Source: Mikania micrantha (taxonomy: Eukaryota > Streptophyta > Magnoliopsida > Asterales > Asteraceae). Taken from it: 64,000 nt of DNA. The stretch spans positions 50,147,711-50,211,710 of the forward strand of contig CM018683.1 in assembly GCA_009363875.1 (NCBI GenBank). The letters run 5' to 3'. Position numbers and translations under genes: made by a program. Below the pieces are notes generated by a model. That model made no database searches and was not told the DNA's origin. It saw only the letters and a program-made list of their open reading frames with translations. How positions within the stretch are numbered: position 1 is the first letter of the stretch; each line of letters opens with the position of its first letter. Positions 9,292-20,479 of the stretch are shown here, one piece after another.

Positions 9292-9478
9292 ATACAAACT
9301 AGATTCAACCGTCCTGATAGAAATACAGATGTTGGTTTCCAAAGAGGCAATACTCTGTGTTTTCATCACAATTTCGACCACTCTCATCAAAGAAAATCAC
9401 CGCACTTTGCGAAAAGGCCAAAAATTCATTGGGATAGTTTGTGTTGGACAACTGTGATGAACTTAAAAGCTACTTTTC
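9292..9478 (+). pseudogene. CACTA TNP2-like transposase fragment (DUF4218 end)
   Basis: The frame from 9292 reads TRFNRPDRN, a motif typical of the DUF4218 region of CACTA transposases, followed by a His-rich stretch. It stops at a good 5' splice site, GTAAGT at 9479; the next exon appears to start after the AG at 9556-9557, giving an intron of about 79 bp. The N-terminal catalytic part is lost beyond the Tekay insertion. Confidence 0.7.
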
Positions 9479-9557
9479 GTAAGTTTGTTAGTTCTTTTAT
9501 TTAAATTTATGCTTTTATTCATAACTTGTTTGAACATTTTGTTTGTGTCTCATTTAG

Positions 9558-10452
9558 GGAATTTAAATCACAATTTCCTGAAAGAAACGTAAAAGTGGAG
9601 TTTTCATCATGGTTTAATGAAAAGGTAAGCATGTCTTCTGACTGTACAGACGAACTAACGGCATTGACACATGGTCCATTGAGTGCATATTCTTATACTG
9701 CTTGCATAGTCAATGGTGTTAGATTTGTCGTACACAATCAAGGATGGTACACTATTTTATGCAACACCATTTTATGGTCAACTTGAGGACATCATAGAGT
9801 TGAATTATTTGAGTGATTACTCTGTTTTACTTTTTCGTTGTAAATGGTTCAACACGTCAGGTAAAGGTCGACTAATTAAGAAAACAACTTCGTTGTTATC
9901 GACGTTACTCATCAAAGCTATGTATGTAGTGAATGGTATGATGATCAACAATATATTTTAGCCACACAAGCTAAACAAGTGTTTTATCTTAAAGATCCTT
10001 CCAAAAGCAATTACAATTGGAAGGTTGTAGAAGACGTTCACCATCGAAAACTTTAGGATTATCCAAGTACTAGTATTGCTAACGAGATTGATGTATTGCA
10101 TGATACTCAGTCATCTGATTATAACTTGATTGTAAATTCAAGCTTAGAAGGTCTTGATGCAAGTTTTAACGCCCAAATTGTCCCAATACCAGTCGTAAAT
10201 GATACATAACCATTTCATGGTAAATTATTTATCGACTTAGGCTACTTGCCTATGGTGCAGACGACAAGTGAAGGTGGTGAATTAAATCTTACTCCGGCGA
10301 TCGTAGAAGGTGAAGGTCTAAGTGATGATGATGATGATGATGATGATGAAGATACAAACACTTCAAATGAGGAAAAAGAAATAAATGATGACAAGGAAGA
10401 CAGTGATATTGATAATGTAGACCCACGTTATCTTAGTGATAATTCTGATTGA
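9558..10452 (+). pseudogene. CACTA transposase C-terminal region (DUF4216-like) with acidic tail
   Basis: Read across at least two frames, the region gives FSSWFNEKV, TACIVNGVRFVV, then DIIELNYLSDYSVLLFRCKW and ATQAKQVFYLKDP. This order is typical of DUF4216 in plant CACTA transposases. The end is very acidic (a run of eight Asp near 10330, then DPRYLSDNSD and a stop at 10450-10452). Internal stops, for example at 9784-9786 and 9959-9961, and frame changes make it a pseudogene. An (AT)n tract follows at about 10495-10520. Confidence 0.75.
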
Positions 10453-10489
10453 TTATAAATGTAGTTAGGTATTTTATTTCTTATTGAAT

Positions 10490-10524
<35 letters not shown>

Positions 10525-10776
10525 AATGGTTTTTTATATATTATTAACAATCTTTGTTAAAGGTATGGCTACATACATATGCTCGACGACATGGAGGAGA
10601 TGGTGGGGATCGACCTCCTCATGGCAACTCGGGTAGAATTCCGGCTAACTGCGAGTCTTGTAAGAAAAATGATTTATTAAAAGATTTGCGGCTAACTCCA
10701 ATTGTATATATTGTTTTATATTTTATAATTTTACTAATTTTCTTTTTTATGATTTGATGAAGCTCAGCCAATAAAA

Positions 10777-12291
10777 GTGAGAGGACGTGGAAAAAATAAA
10801 AAAAAGTTATTAGAAAAATTTGCGAGTAATAACAATAAGCCGTTGGAACTCGATCTTGACCCCAAAGGGGGCACGCATAAATTTGTTGGAAAAAATGCTA
10901 GCCTTTTTATTAGATGTGTATCTAATGAGGTGGCTAGAGTTCCATTTCATTATGCCAGGTTGGACAGAGTTCCCGAGCACGATAAGCTTGGGATATATCG
11001 CACGTTGCATGTAAGTATACAATGTAATGTTTTATTTAAATATATATTTGACAACTAATATAAATTTTCAAAGTATTTGTTTTTGTAGCATTACTTTGAT
11101 CTTCAAAGCTAGCTGGGAACGCCCGACTTGGATGGAATAAGGGCAGGGATAAATGAGGATTGTGCCCAAAGATATCAGGACAGAAAAAATGAATTAAAAA
11201 GGAATTTCTGATGCCTATGGTGGTTACGATAATGTTAAAAATGAAAAGAATCACCTGCCCGACACACAAACTCAAGAAGCTTGGGAGAAAATTATTGATG
11301 AATTGTTCCTCAACGCTGACTTTATGAAACGATTTGTTAAAAATGCATCAAACAGATCAAAACAAATTTATGCAACTGCTGGTGGAAGTAGGTCCTATGC
11401 TAAGATGTGGCATGAAGATGTAAGAAAAATAATTAGTATTATCACATATTTATTCACAATTCATTGAAATGATAAATATTTTTCTTGTTTACAGATGCGA
11501 GATACAGGAACTTCAAGCATGCTCAAGGATTCGAAGAAGATGCACACGAAGAAAGGAAGTGGATGGGTGAATGAAACAACGGAAGTTGATTGGGTAAATA
11601 TATTGATTTTATGTTACCATTTAGAGTATATTGCAATTAAATGTATAAATTTAAAGTATCTTACATTCTACATGTTTGTGCAAGTAGATACAAAATTTAG
11701 AAACTATGTGTATTGTTTAGATTTAGTGAATCATTTTGACCCATTTAAACAAACTCTTGCATATGTTTTGTCAAATAAAGTATATGCAAGTTGTTGTTTC
11801 GATTGTGTCAAAATGACTTGAACACATTAAGGTGAGCTTAGTGAATTAAAGCTTGTTTGGCTCATTTTTCCCCTTATGTTGAGATTTGTTTATGCTATTT
11901 TGTTGTAGATTTAACTGGATGGTTATCTAATTTATAACAGTTATGCTGTCTGTTTTTTAAATTAATGCGTATTTATTGTACTATTTAAATATAGGAAAGA
12001 CTTGAGGAAGAAGCTGCTCGGATGCGTAAAGAATCTGGGACAGATCAAATTGATGAAGAAGAATGTTTGTCACGTGTCTTAGGTGATAGGCATGGTTGGA
12101 ACAGGGGTGTTGGAAGAAGACTTACAAATATAGCCCCTAATGTTTCTTATGTGTCAAACTCGCAGTCCCAATTGTCTGACATGCAAGAAACAATTCGTCT
12201 CATGAATGAGAACATGCGACGAATGCAAGATGAGATTGATGCACTTAAATCAAAGAAGCATGCCACGTCAACAAACTCGGATGAAGATTAA
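10777..12291 (+). pseudogene. CACTA second gene, Transposase_24 (Ptta/En/Spm) family, multi-exon remnant
   Basis: Exon-like pieces lie at about 10777-11010, 11089-11420, 11495-11595 and 11996-12291, each bounded by plausible GT and AG sites. Read together they give a basic start (RGRGKNKKK), VARVPFHYARLDRVPEH, a TPDLDGIRAG stretch, SRSYAKMWHEDMRDTG and a C-terminal coiled coil (QSQLSDMQETIRLMNENMR) ending in TSTNSDED. This is the usual layout of the TNPA-like DNA-binding gene in CACTA elements. A TAG in the second piece (near 11109) and a frame change near 11210 break it. Confidence 0.75.
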
Positions 12292-12562
12292 TGTACTTGG
12301 AAACTTTGAATATTATATTATGATGGTTGGGAAAACATTTAGTTAGATTATGTAACTGTTCGGATGTATTTGACACTTTGTAAATTGTTGGGTGGTTTAT
12401 ATTTTGTGTTTTGTTTGATTATTTGTATTTTGTGTTTGGTTAGGTCCTAGTATATATTAATGTAATATAACAGGTTATTTGGGAAGAAATAACAGGTTTT
12501 GTTCCTATAAACTGGAAAATACAAAAAACAGGGAAAACAATTTTTTTTGAATGTGACATTTG

Positions 12563-12769
12563 CCGACGACATGTCGTCGGGAAAGGGTATTTAAAAATTT
12601 TTTAATTTATTTATTTTAAATTAATTATTGATTTATGGTGACGACTTTGGGCGACGATATATCGTCGGGAAAAATAATCTATGCCGATGCACCTTTCCCC
12701 GACAACCTAAAAACCCTATAGCGACGAAGCTGTAGCGTCGAAAGCTGTGGCGACGACATGTCGGGAAAG
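12563..12769 (+). repeat. palindromic subterminal repeats of the CACTA element
   Basis: CCGACGACATGTCGTCGG at 12563-12580 is a perfect 18-bp palindrome, and CGACGATATATCGTCG at 12652-12667 a perfect 16-bp one. A decayed third copy (GACGACATGTCGGG) lies near 12752. Repeats of this kind near CACTA ends are bound by the TNPA-like protein. An (AT)n tract follows at about 12797-12829. Confidence 0.65.
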
Positions 12770-12795
12770 GGCGTCGTATCAAATATGAGTAGCAT

Positions 12796-12829
<34 letters not shown>

Positions 12830-12832
<3 letters not shown>

Positions 12833-14208
12833 TCCTTTATAATGGAGATTAGAGAGAGAATATGGGTGATCTTAAAATCAAGAAAAGAACAACCTCAGAA
12901 GCTTGTGGTACAATTCTTCTATGCACATACGGTTATATTTGTATGCTCTGGTTTCCTTCTTTCCCCTTTCCCTTAACCCTAATTCCCGTTTCTTCTCCTT
13001 TCTCCCCAAACGAACTAATCGATCAGAGGCGCATTTCCTCCTTCGTAATTTTTCACAACCGAAAGGATTCTCTATCCCCGGAACTTCCCTGATGAAGGAA
13101 GACGAAAGTGGTATTCTGATTTTCTTGGATTGTTCACTTCTGAACGATTCACGCACGAAAACAAAAGTAATGGCTCCATATTCGAATTTCAAAACCTTTT
13201 TTTTGGCTCCAAACAGAAGAAATCGCTCTTTAAAGAGTGCGGGTTCTCTTTAATCTGAGCACACAGTTCTGGTTCAATATCATGTGTCGCTGCGTTTGAA
13301 TTGAAGCTAATTTAGGGCATAATCGAAGACATTGAAACCGGAGAAGAGGGCTCTTCACTAAGCTCATCCTGCGTGACCTTTGAGTTTGGTATGCCTCTTC
13401 ATAAATTTATCTTACATAATTGTTATGCATAGTTTAACCGAATTTTTTTTTAGTTTGTTGCCCGGTTTGGAAGTCTTAGCACCGGTATCTGGATTTTTTT
13501 CTCATAATTTGGTATGGCTAAGCCTAATTTTATTACTTGTTATTATATGTTTTGTGTGTGTTTATGAAGGCTAAAGGCTAAACACAACTAACCAACTATG
13601 TGGTTTTGTATGTATGTATGTAGGTTTGAAGAGCCCAAAAGCAGCTTACCTATTAAGGATAGTGTTGTGTCTATGTTTATTTAGTATGCAGTTTATATAT
13701 ATGTATGCAGTTATTTATGTTGCTACTTATAAAATATATTTTATTAAATGATTAAGCATTACCTAACAATGGCGATTTCTAAATGCATGTGGCATTTGTT
13801 ATAAACTTTTTCTATAAGTATATATAAAGGTATGAAATTTTCACTTAATTAACACTTTCATGTGTATAAAGGTATTTGTTATAAAAGGTAAATATGAAGT
13901 GTGTATGTAGTATGTACTCTTTTTTTTATTGAGATTTGTAATAGTCTTTTTTTTAATCCTACCCATATATAAAGGTATGTATATTTAAGTGTTAAATAAA
14001 TATAATTTTTTTAAAAGTTACTATAAAGATATGTATATTTATGTGTTATATATAACTAATCTATATGTATGTGTTAAATATATACGAAATTTTTTAAGTT
14101 ATTATAAAAGTATGTATATGTGTGTATGTGCAGTTTTGTGTGCATGTATATTTATGTGTTAAATAGATATAAATTTTTTAAAAGTTACTATGAAGATATG
14201 TATATCCA
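12830..14208. other. unrecognised region with leader-like C/T-rich stretch
   Basis: 12890-13260 is richer in C and T than its surroundings, with several overlapping short ORFs on both strands and no recognisable domain; it looks like a gene leader or a captured gene fragment. From 13600 to 14200 the DNA is AT-rich with short GTATGTATATTTATGTGTTA-type repeats (for example 13975-14170). No gene can be supported. Because a Helitron helicase remnant begins at 14209, this could be the 5' part of that Helitron. Confidence 0.35.
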
Positions 14209-16357
14209 GCTGCGTTAGCCTTACAACTTCATCTCCCTAATAATCAGATGGTTAGATTCAGTGATAATGATATAATGTCTGAGATTGTTGATAGGGAAAG
14301 AGATAAGAGAACTGTGTCGACTGCATTATTTGAAAGAAACAGAACAGATGAATCATCAAGACAATATCTGTATAAAGATTTTCCCAAACACTACACTTGA
14401 AATGGAAGCACCCGTCGTTGGAATCCCCGTTTACATAAAGCACATAGGGGTCGTATTGTTTAAGCTAATCCAGCTGAAGGAGAAAGGTACTACCTACGGC
14501 TACTTTTGTCAAATGTTAAAGGTCCTGCTTCATTTGATGATCTTTGCACAGTTGATGGTGTCAGATACACCACATTTCGAAAAGCATCTCTTGAGCTAGG
14601 CTTAATAGAAAACGATGAAAGTTTATCACATTGCCTCACAAAATCCTTTCTATTTCAGTTCCCGAATGCCTTAAGAAGGTTATTCGCGACCATCATGATT
14701 TTTTGCGAACCAGGAGATGTTCGAAAGTTATGGAACGACCACTTTGATTCACTATCAGAAGATCATCGTTTACATTGTCAAACGAGTTCGGAATATGGTT
14801 CTTACTGATATTGAGGTCTTTCTAAGATCTTTGGGTAAAAATCTCCATGATTTTGATCTGCCAAACATATTAGCAGATGTTAACTACAACATGTAACTCA
14901 TCGTGAGGTACAAGAAGAGCACAAGATAGTTGTGGATGTTGAACACTTATGTGCCAAAGAATTGCTTAATTCTGCCCAAAGAAACGTGTTTGATGAAATC
15001 ATGTTGCATGTTGATAATGATTTATCAGGTGTGTTTTTTATAGATGCTCTAGGTGGAACGGGGAAAACATTTTTGTACAAAGTTTTTCTTGCTGAAGTTC
15101 GTTCACGTGATCTTATTGCACTTGCTACAGCTTCATTAGGTGTTGTAGCTAATAATATGCCTGGAGGGAGAACCGCTCACTCAAGGTTCAAGATTCCCAT
15201 TAATCTTGATAATAATTCTTTGTGCAACATTAAAAAACAAAGTAGAGCTGCTGAACTAATTAGGTATTTCAAAATAATCATTTAGGATGAAGCATCGATG
15301 GCAAAACGAAAAACGATTGAGGCAATCGATCGAACCTTCCAAGACATTATGGGTGTTAGTCTTCCATTTGGTGGAAAGATAATGGTTATGGGAGGTGACT
15401 TCAGACAAATTTTACCGGTTATTAAACGAGGCACTCGAGCACAGATTGTAGACGCGAGCCTACAAATGTTGCCTCTTTGGTCAGTAACCAAAAAGATGCG
15501 TTTGACCACAAATATGAGAGCCCTTAATGATCCTTGGTTTTCTGATTTTTTTAAGAGTTGGTGACGGAAACGAAAAGACTGTTAAAGGAAGTTTTATTTG
15601 CATACATGATGACATGACCATTCCATTCTCCATCCTAGAGAACTCAATCAAAGAGTTGATCAAGGTCATCTTTCCGTCGGTTCACACCAATTTGTATTCT
15701 TCTGATTATATCATCTCTAGAGAAATATTGTGTACCACCAATGACTGCGTCAATGAGATTAATGATCAAATGTTTGACCTTTTTAAAGGGGAGGAAAGGA
15801 TTTACTACAGTTTTGACGAAGTAGAAGATGATCGTCACAACATTTATCCGATCGAGTTCTTAAACTCACTTACTGTTAGTGGCTTGCCTCCTCATAAGCT
15901 TCGATTAAAACTTGGTTGCCCTATTATTTTGTTACGGAACATCGACCCATCACATGGTTTATGTAATGGAACACGATTGATTTGTAAAGGGTTCCAGCAT
16001 AATTTTATTGATGCAGAAATTGTTGTTGGTAAACACACCGGAAAAAAGAGTATTTTGCCAAGAATTCCTTTATGTCCTTCTGAAGACGACATGTTTCCAT
16101 TCAAGCTTAAAAGGAAACAATTTCCGATTCAACTTAGCTTTTCAATGACAATCAATAAATCTCAAGAACAAACAATTACGCAATGTTGGTGTTTACCTAC
16201 CAAATTCAGTATTCTCACATGGCAAATTTATGTGGCATTGTCAAGAGGGATCTCACGCAAAAATACCAAGGTGTTGGTGCATCCTGCAAAGGATTTTGGA
16301 CGAGACGGTGTTTACACATCCAAAGTTGTTTTTTGTGAAGTGTTGCACGATGAATAA
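14209..16357 (+). pseudogene. Helitron helicase (PIF1-like) pseudogene, N-terminal Rep part missing
   Basis: Conceptual translation matches the helicase half of plant Helitron proteins. From 14209 one frame gives LQLHLPNNQMVRFSD, then, past stops at 14398 and 14461, VKGPASFDDL, LRRLFATIMIFCEPGDVR and LWNDHFDSLSED. After frame changes near 14780-14900 come Walker A GGTGKT (15052-15069), a TAG at 15283-15285 where Trp is expected, then the Walker B-type DEAS, GGDFRQILPV, LTTNMR, a shift near 15550, SMTINKSQEQT (about 16144) and YVALSRGIS (about 16228), ending at 16355-16357. The Helitron replication-initiator domain is absent, as are recognisable Helitron ends close by. The protein would unwind DNA during rolling-circle transposition; this copy is dead. 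Confidence 0.85.
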
Positions 16358-16970
16358 AATGCATGTGTTATTAAAGGTAATTTAATAATAGTTTTGATAA
16401 TATTATACTATTTTTTATAATATATTGACTTTATTCATTTCTCTCTTAAATAAATTAGGATTATGCTTTGGTTGGAATGAAGAAAAAGCGGAAGATATGG
16501 CTTGTGTATTCGGTTTTCTTTGTTATAAGATCATAGTGTTTGTAGTTATCATTATTTATTTCTGTATTTTAATTAAATGTAGTTTGTAAAAGCCATTACA
16601 TAGATAATTCACACCTAACTTTGTACACAAAATACAAACACTATTTATCTCTCAAAAGCAATGATAAATTAGAAAACTCCGCATTTTAGAGAAAAGCCAA
16701 GAAAACTCATACTAACCAATAAATTTTTTGAAATTTTTGTTCATAATTTTTTATTATAAGATTAGAAATGTTATAATAAAAAAGAATTTTTTAAAAAAAA
16801 TATGTTCATCACGAAGTTATGTATAAGTAAATCAAAAAGTTTCATATGTAAATATGTAATAACCCTTACATAATTTTTTTTCTTTTTTTACATTTATTAA
16901 CTTATAATAAAAGGAAATAAAAATGAAAAATTGAAAAAAAAAAATGTAATTGGTGATGATTGTGGTTAGT
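16358..16970. other. no gene seen; AT-rich spacer
   Basis: AT-rich DNA with A/T runs between the Helitron helicase remnant and the SIRE insertion. The last five bases, TTAGT, are the left target duplication of the SIRE element. Confidence 0.6.
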
Positions 16971-17750
16971 TGTAAGGACCATTAAGTCTGATGCGCAACA
17001 AAACATCTCTAGATCTAGTCTTGGACTTTCGGAAGACAAACAACCGTTGGAAGAGAAAAATTAACCTTCGTAATAACTAATGCTTCCGAAGGATAATTCT
17101 CTTCTTCTGAAAGCTATACAACAACCTGAAGCTTCCGAATCCCTCCTCAGTATTTAGAAGTTCCGGTCAATCAGTGGTTCCCAAGACAAAGACTTTCGAA
17201 GACTTTCTCTGACAAAGATTATGGATACTTATAGAAATAATCAAAGATGCTTTCTCTCTTCCAGATAAACAAAGAAGACATTCCGATGTTAGTTATTAGC
17301 AAAAAAGATTTGTCAGAACTACAAAGATACGAAGTATTTAATGCCTTCTATTTCTTAGGTATTCATTGTAAAAGTCAATGGAATCTTTTGTATTAATTGT
17401 AATTAATATGGTTTGGCCTGTAAAGACCATAACAGATACTAGATTTAGCATACATTTGTTTCTAGTGTTTTGTCCAGCCGTGTATCCCTACAAGGATACA
17501 GCTGTAGGTCTTAGTATATAACCCTTCACTTGTAACTTAGCAAGGCGCGAGTGTGTGCTTGAGCTTTTGAGCCTTGTTCACTTTGTGATTGAACGAAATA
17601 TACTTTGACCTTGAAAGTAACTTTATTTGTGTATTGTATTTGTTCTGCAATTGTGAGTGAGTTGAGTTGATAGAACTTTCCGCATCTATCAAGGTTGGTA
17701 GAATATCGCTTGTGAAAGTGTTGTGTTGAGATACACATTCCGATCCAACA
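16971..17750 (+). repeat. 5' LTR of the SIRE element (780 bp)
   Basis: Starts TGTAAGGACC and ends GATCCAACA. It matches 36957-37588 over most of its length, but roughly 150 bp of the 5' part (about 16990-17140) are missing from the 3' copy. TTCCGAAG-type words recur here and in the post-pol region. Confidence 0.9.
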
Positions 17751-17752
17751 AG

Positions 17753-17764
17753 TGGTATCAGAAC
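17753..17764 (+). other. primer-binding site, initiator tRNA-Met type, one mismatch
   Basis: TGGTATCAGAAC begins two bases after the LTR end. It differs from the usual TGGTATCAGAGC at one base. Confidence 0.8.
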
Positions 17765-17835
17765 AACTAAGCATTCTTAAGTTACCAGTTGTTCATCTTC
17801 TACTACTCTTTGTTTCAAGCTTCCTCTAAGTCAAA

Positions 17836-20340
17836 ATGACAACTATCAGTAAGCACGATACTGAGAATGGTACTCTCAACAGACCTCCCATGTTCACGCC
17901 TAATGACTATGACACATGGAAGGTCAGGATGTAAGTTTTCATCAGGAACTATGACTTCAAACTCTGGAAGTCAGTTCTTGAAGGTCCATTCATTCCAACT
18001 GTTGCTGCTGCTGGAGCTGGTGGAGCACCTGTTTCAAAACATCCACCTCTATATTCAGATGAAGACTACAAGAAGATGGAAGTTGATTCAAAAGCACTGT
18101 GGCTGATCCAAATGTCCATTCCCAATTCTACCATACATACATTCAAGAAATGAAAATATGCTAAAGAGCTGTGGAACTCTTTACAGCAGATGTATGAGGG
18201 ATCTGATGATGTGAAAGAAAACCAGAAAGACATGCTGGAAAAAAAGTTCGAGAAATTTTTTCAAGAGAACAATGAGAAGATGGCTTCTCAATATCTATGG
18301 TATGTACAACTTGTTGATAAACTAACAATTGCATGTGTAAAGATGGAGAACCAAGATGTCATCAGAAAGTTCTTAAGATCTCTTCCACACGCGTGGAACA
18401 TTTATTCTGTTGTTATCCGTAGAACAGAAAATCTTAGAACTTTGAAGTTAGAGGAACTCTTTGGAATACTATGAGCTTATCAAATGGAGATTGATGCTCA
18501 GGAACCTAACCAATCTTCTCTCATTCCTCTTGGGTCAGCTGCCTTATATGCACCCATTCATAATGCTCCATTTCAAAGCTATCAGCCCACATACCATTCA
18601 AACTCCACACCTATCATCACCTTTCCAGAAACACCAACACCATCTTCATTACACACAAATCCATTTTCGGACACAACCCCATTGCTCACCTCTGGTCAGG
18701 AAGCATTCATGGCTGAAGAAAAAAACTACTTTCATCTATGTCAAGAAGATTTAGATGGTATTCCAGCAAATGATCTAGAAGAGATGGACATCAACTACCA
18801 AATGGACATCATTTCTTACCGAGCAAAGAGGTTCTATCAGAGAACCGGAAGACAGTTCAAGAAGCACAACATGAAGATTAGGTTTGGTTTGGACATGTCC
18901 AAGCTAAAGTGCTACAACTGTCAGCAACTGGGCCATTTTGCCAGAGAATGCAAGTCTCCAAGCTCCCAGCCTTCTACTTCAGCTCAACAGAACTACCAGT
19001 CATCCAAAACCTCAAGCCAGTCAAACACTACAAACATTGCAGAGCAACATGACTTATCTAACTGGAGCTTTCAAGTGGAGGAAGCATCTACCTCAAACAA
19101 TGCACTTATGGCAAATGACCCCACCTCCACGTTCAAGGTAATAGATAGCATGTGTGCACCTGAATGTTTTCAAAAATTAAATGCATATAAAAGGTTCAAT
19201 GCACAAGTCTGTGATGAACTTAAGTCAATACAAGTTGTTAAAACAAATTTTTTTGTGGCTGAAAGAAATTATAAGGAAAAATAGAGGGGTTGGAAAAGAC
19301 AATCTCTAGTCTTAAACATGAAGAAACTAACAAACAGTGTCAAATAAACAATCTTTTGGAAAGATTAACAACTGCTAAAACAGAACTTGTATTGGCTGAG
19401 TCATACAGAGACAAGTTTCTCAGTCAGCGAGAGAAGTTTGGGAAACTTCTCAAAATGAGTGAGATACCTAAATTGGAAAAGAAGAAGGGCGTCGGGATTG
19501 GGTAAAACAAAATGGAACTTCCATCTGCATACACTCCAACAGTAGAGATTTGATGTAACCTGAAACAAATCTTGTGTATGATGAAACTCTTGACATACAC
19601 AAGCTTCAACAAGAAAATGATTTGCCTGAGGTTAGCCCTGCTCAATCAACCTATTCATCTGAAGATGATACTCTTGATGTTTTTGAAAAATTAAAATCTG
19701 TTACTAAACAAAAGAAAAAAAACAAGAGAACCACACCATCTTTTGTTAAGGCTAAATATGTACAAAATGGGAGTACATCTTCAAGTGACTATGTCACTTG
19801 TCCATCTTACAAGTCACATAGGGATAAATCAGGAGATAGAAAAGCAAGTATATCCAGGGTTCAGGTAAATAATCTCAACAAAAGTTTTGTTGGAACACCA
19901 AAGTCAAGAAGGAACATCCAGAAATCCTCCAGAGATCACACAATTTGTCTAGTTTGTGGAGACACTGATCACTATGCTGCTGATTGCTTCTTCAATCCAA
20001 GAAGCAGAAGAAATTCAAAGCCATGCAAAAAAGAAAGTGACAAAGGATGTGGAAGCAGAACACCTAAGTTTTTAGAAGGCCAAAATTTTGTTTCAGAAAG
20101 AAAAAGGTCAGGCAAGCAACAGAAGAAGCCATCGGAAGTATCTACTTCTGATATTATGAAAAGAAGGAACAAGAAGTCCTCCAAAGTGAGAAACCCATCA
20201 GAAGCAAAAACCAGATCTGCTTCCGACAAATCCAAGAAACCTTCCTACTTTAGAAGAAAGCATGCTGAAGAAAGACAACAGTTCAAGACCAAGTCCAAAC
20301 CATCGGAAGGAATAGACAGACCTGCTTTTGATAGGTTTTA
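17836..20340 (+). pseudogene. gag: SIRE gag pseudogene
   Basis: Begins at an ATG at 17836 with FTPNDYDTWKVRM, the usual start of copia Gag. Stops follow at 17932-17934, near 18151 and at 18472-18474. The capsid-like part (ELWNSLQQMYEGSDDV and VIRKFLRSLPHAWN) covers 18170-18470. A CCHC zinc knuckle is at 18910-18951 and a second at about 19946-19987, the latter in a long Lys/Ser-rich C-terminal extension (19574-20340). A large Gag with two knuckles is a SIRE trait. Several stop codons could be explained by C-to-T or G-to-A changes, as expected in methylated, silenced copies. Confidence 0.85.
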
Positions 20341-20479
20341 AAGAAAAGAAAACAATTATCATTAATCAACCCAAAGGTCTACAAAGTCTGGAGGAAGAAA
20401 GAATCAACTTAACAAACAATTCAACCAGCATGTTCATCATCTGAACCACATAAGATGATCTCAAATCAATTTACCTACA

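Larger units (their letters stand above)
9291..12780 (+). mobile_element. CACTA (En/Spm) transposon, 3' part, interrupted and decayed
   Basis: Fragments in order match a plant CACTA element: the end of a DUF4218-like region, a DUF4216-like region with an acidic tail, then a Transposase_24 (Ptta/En/Spm) second gene, then palindromic subterminal repeats. The Tekay insertion at 9290 cuts off the 5' part, which would lie left of the window. No CACTA-type terminal repeat (TTCTTGTAGTG) was found at the right end, so that end is missing or mutated and 12780 is approximate. Many stops and shifts show it is inactive. Confidence 0.8.

Noticed and set aside
10246..10452. Separate acidic host protein
   Set aside because: It continues the DUF4216-like CACTA frame and fits the acidic end of that transposase.
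12862..13253. Overlapping ORFs of 76-116 codons on both strands
   Set aside because: No domain, no consistent frame and mutual overlap; kept only as a possible leader or captured fragment.
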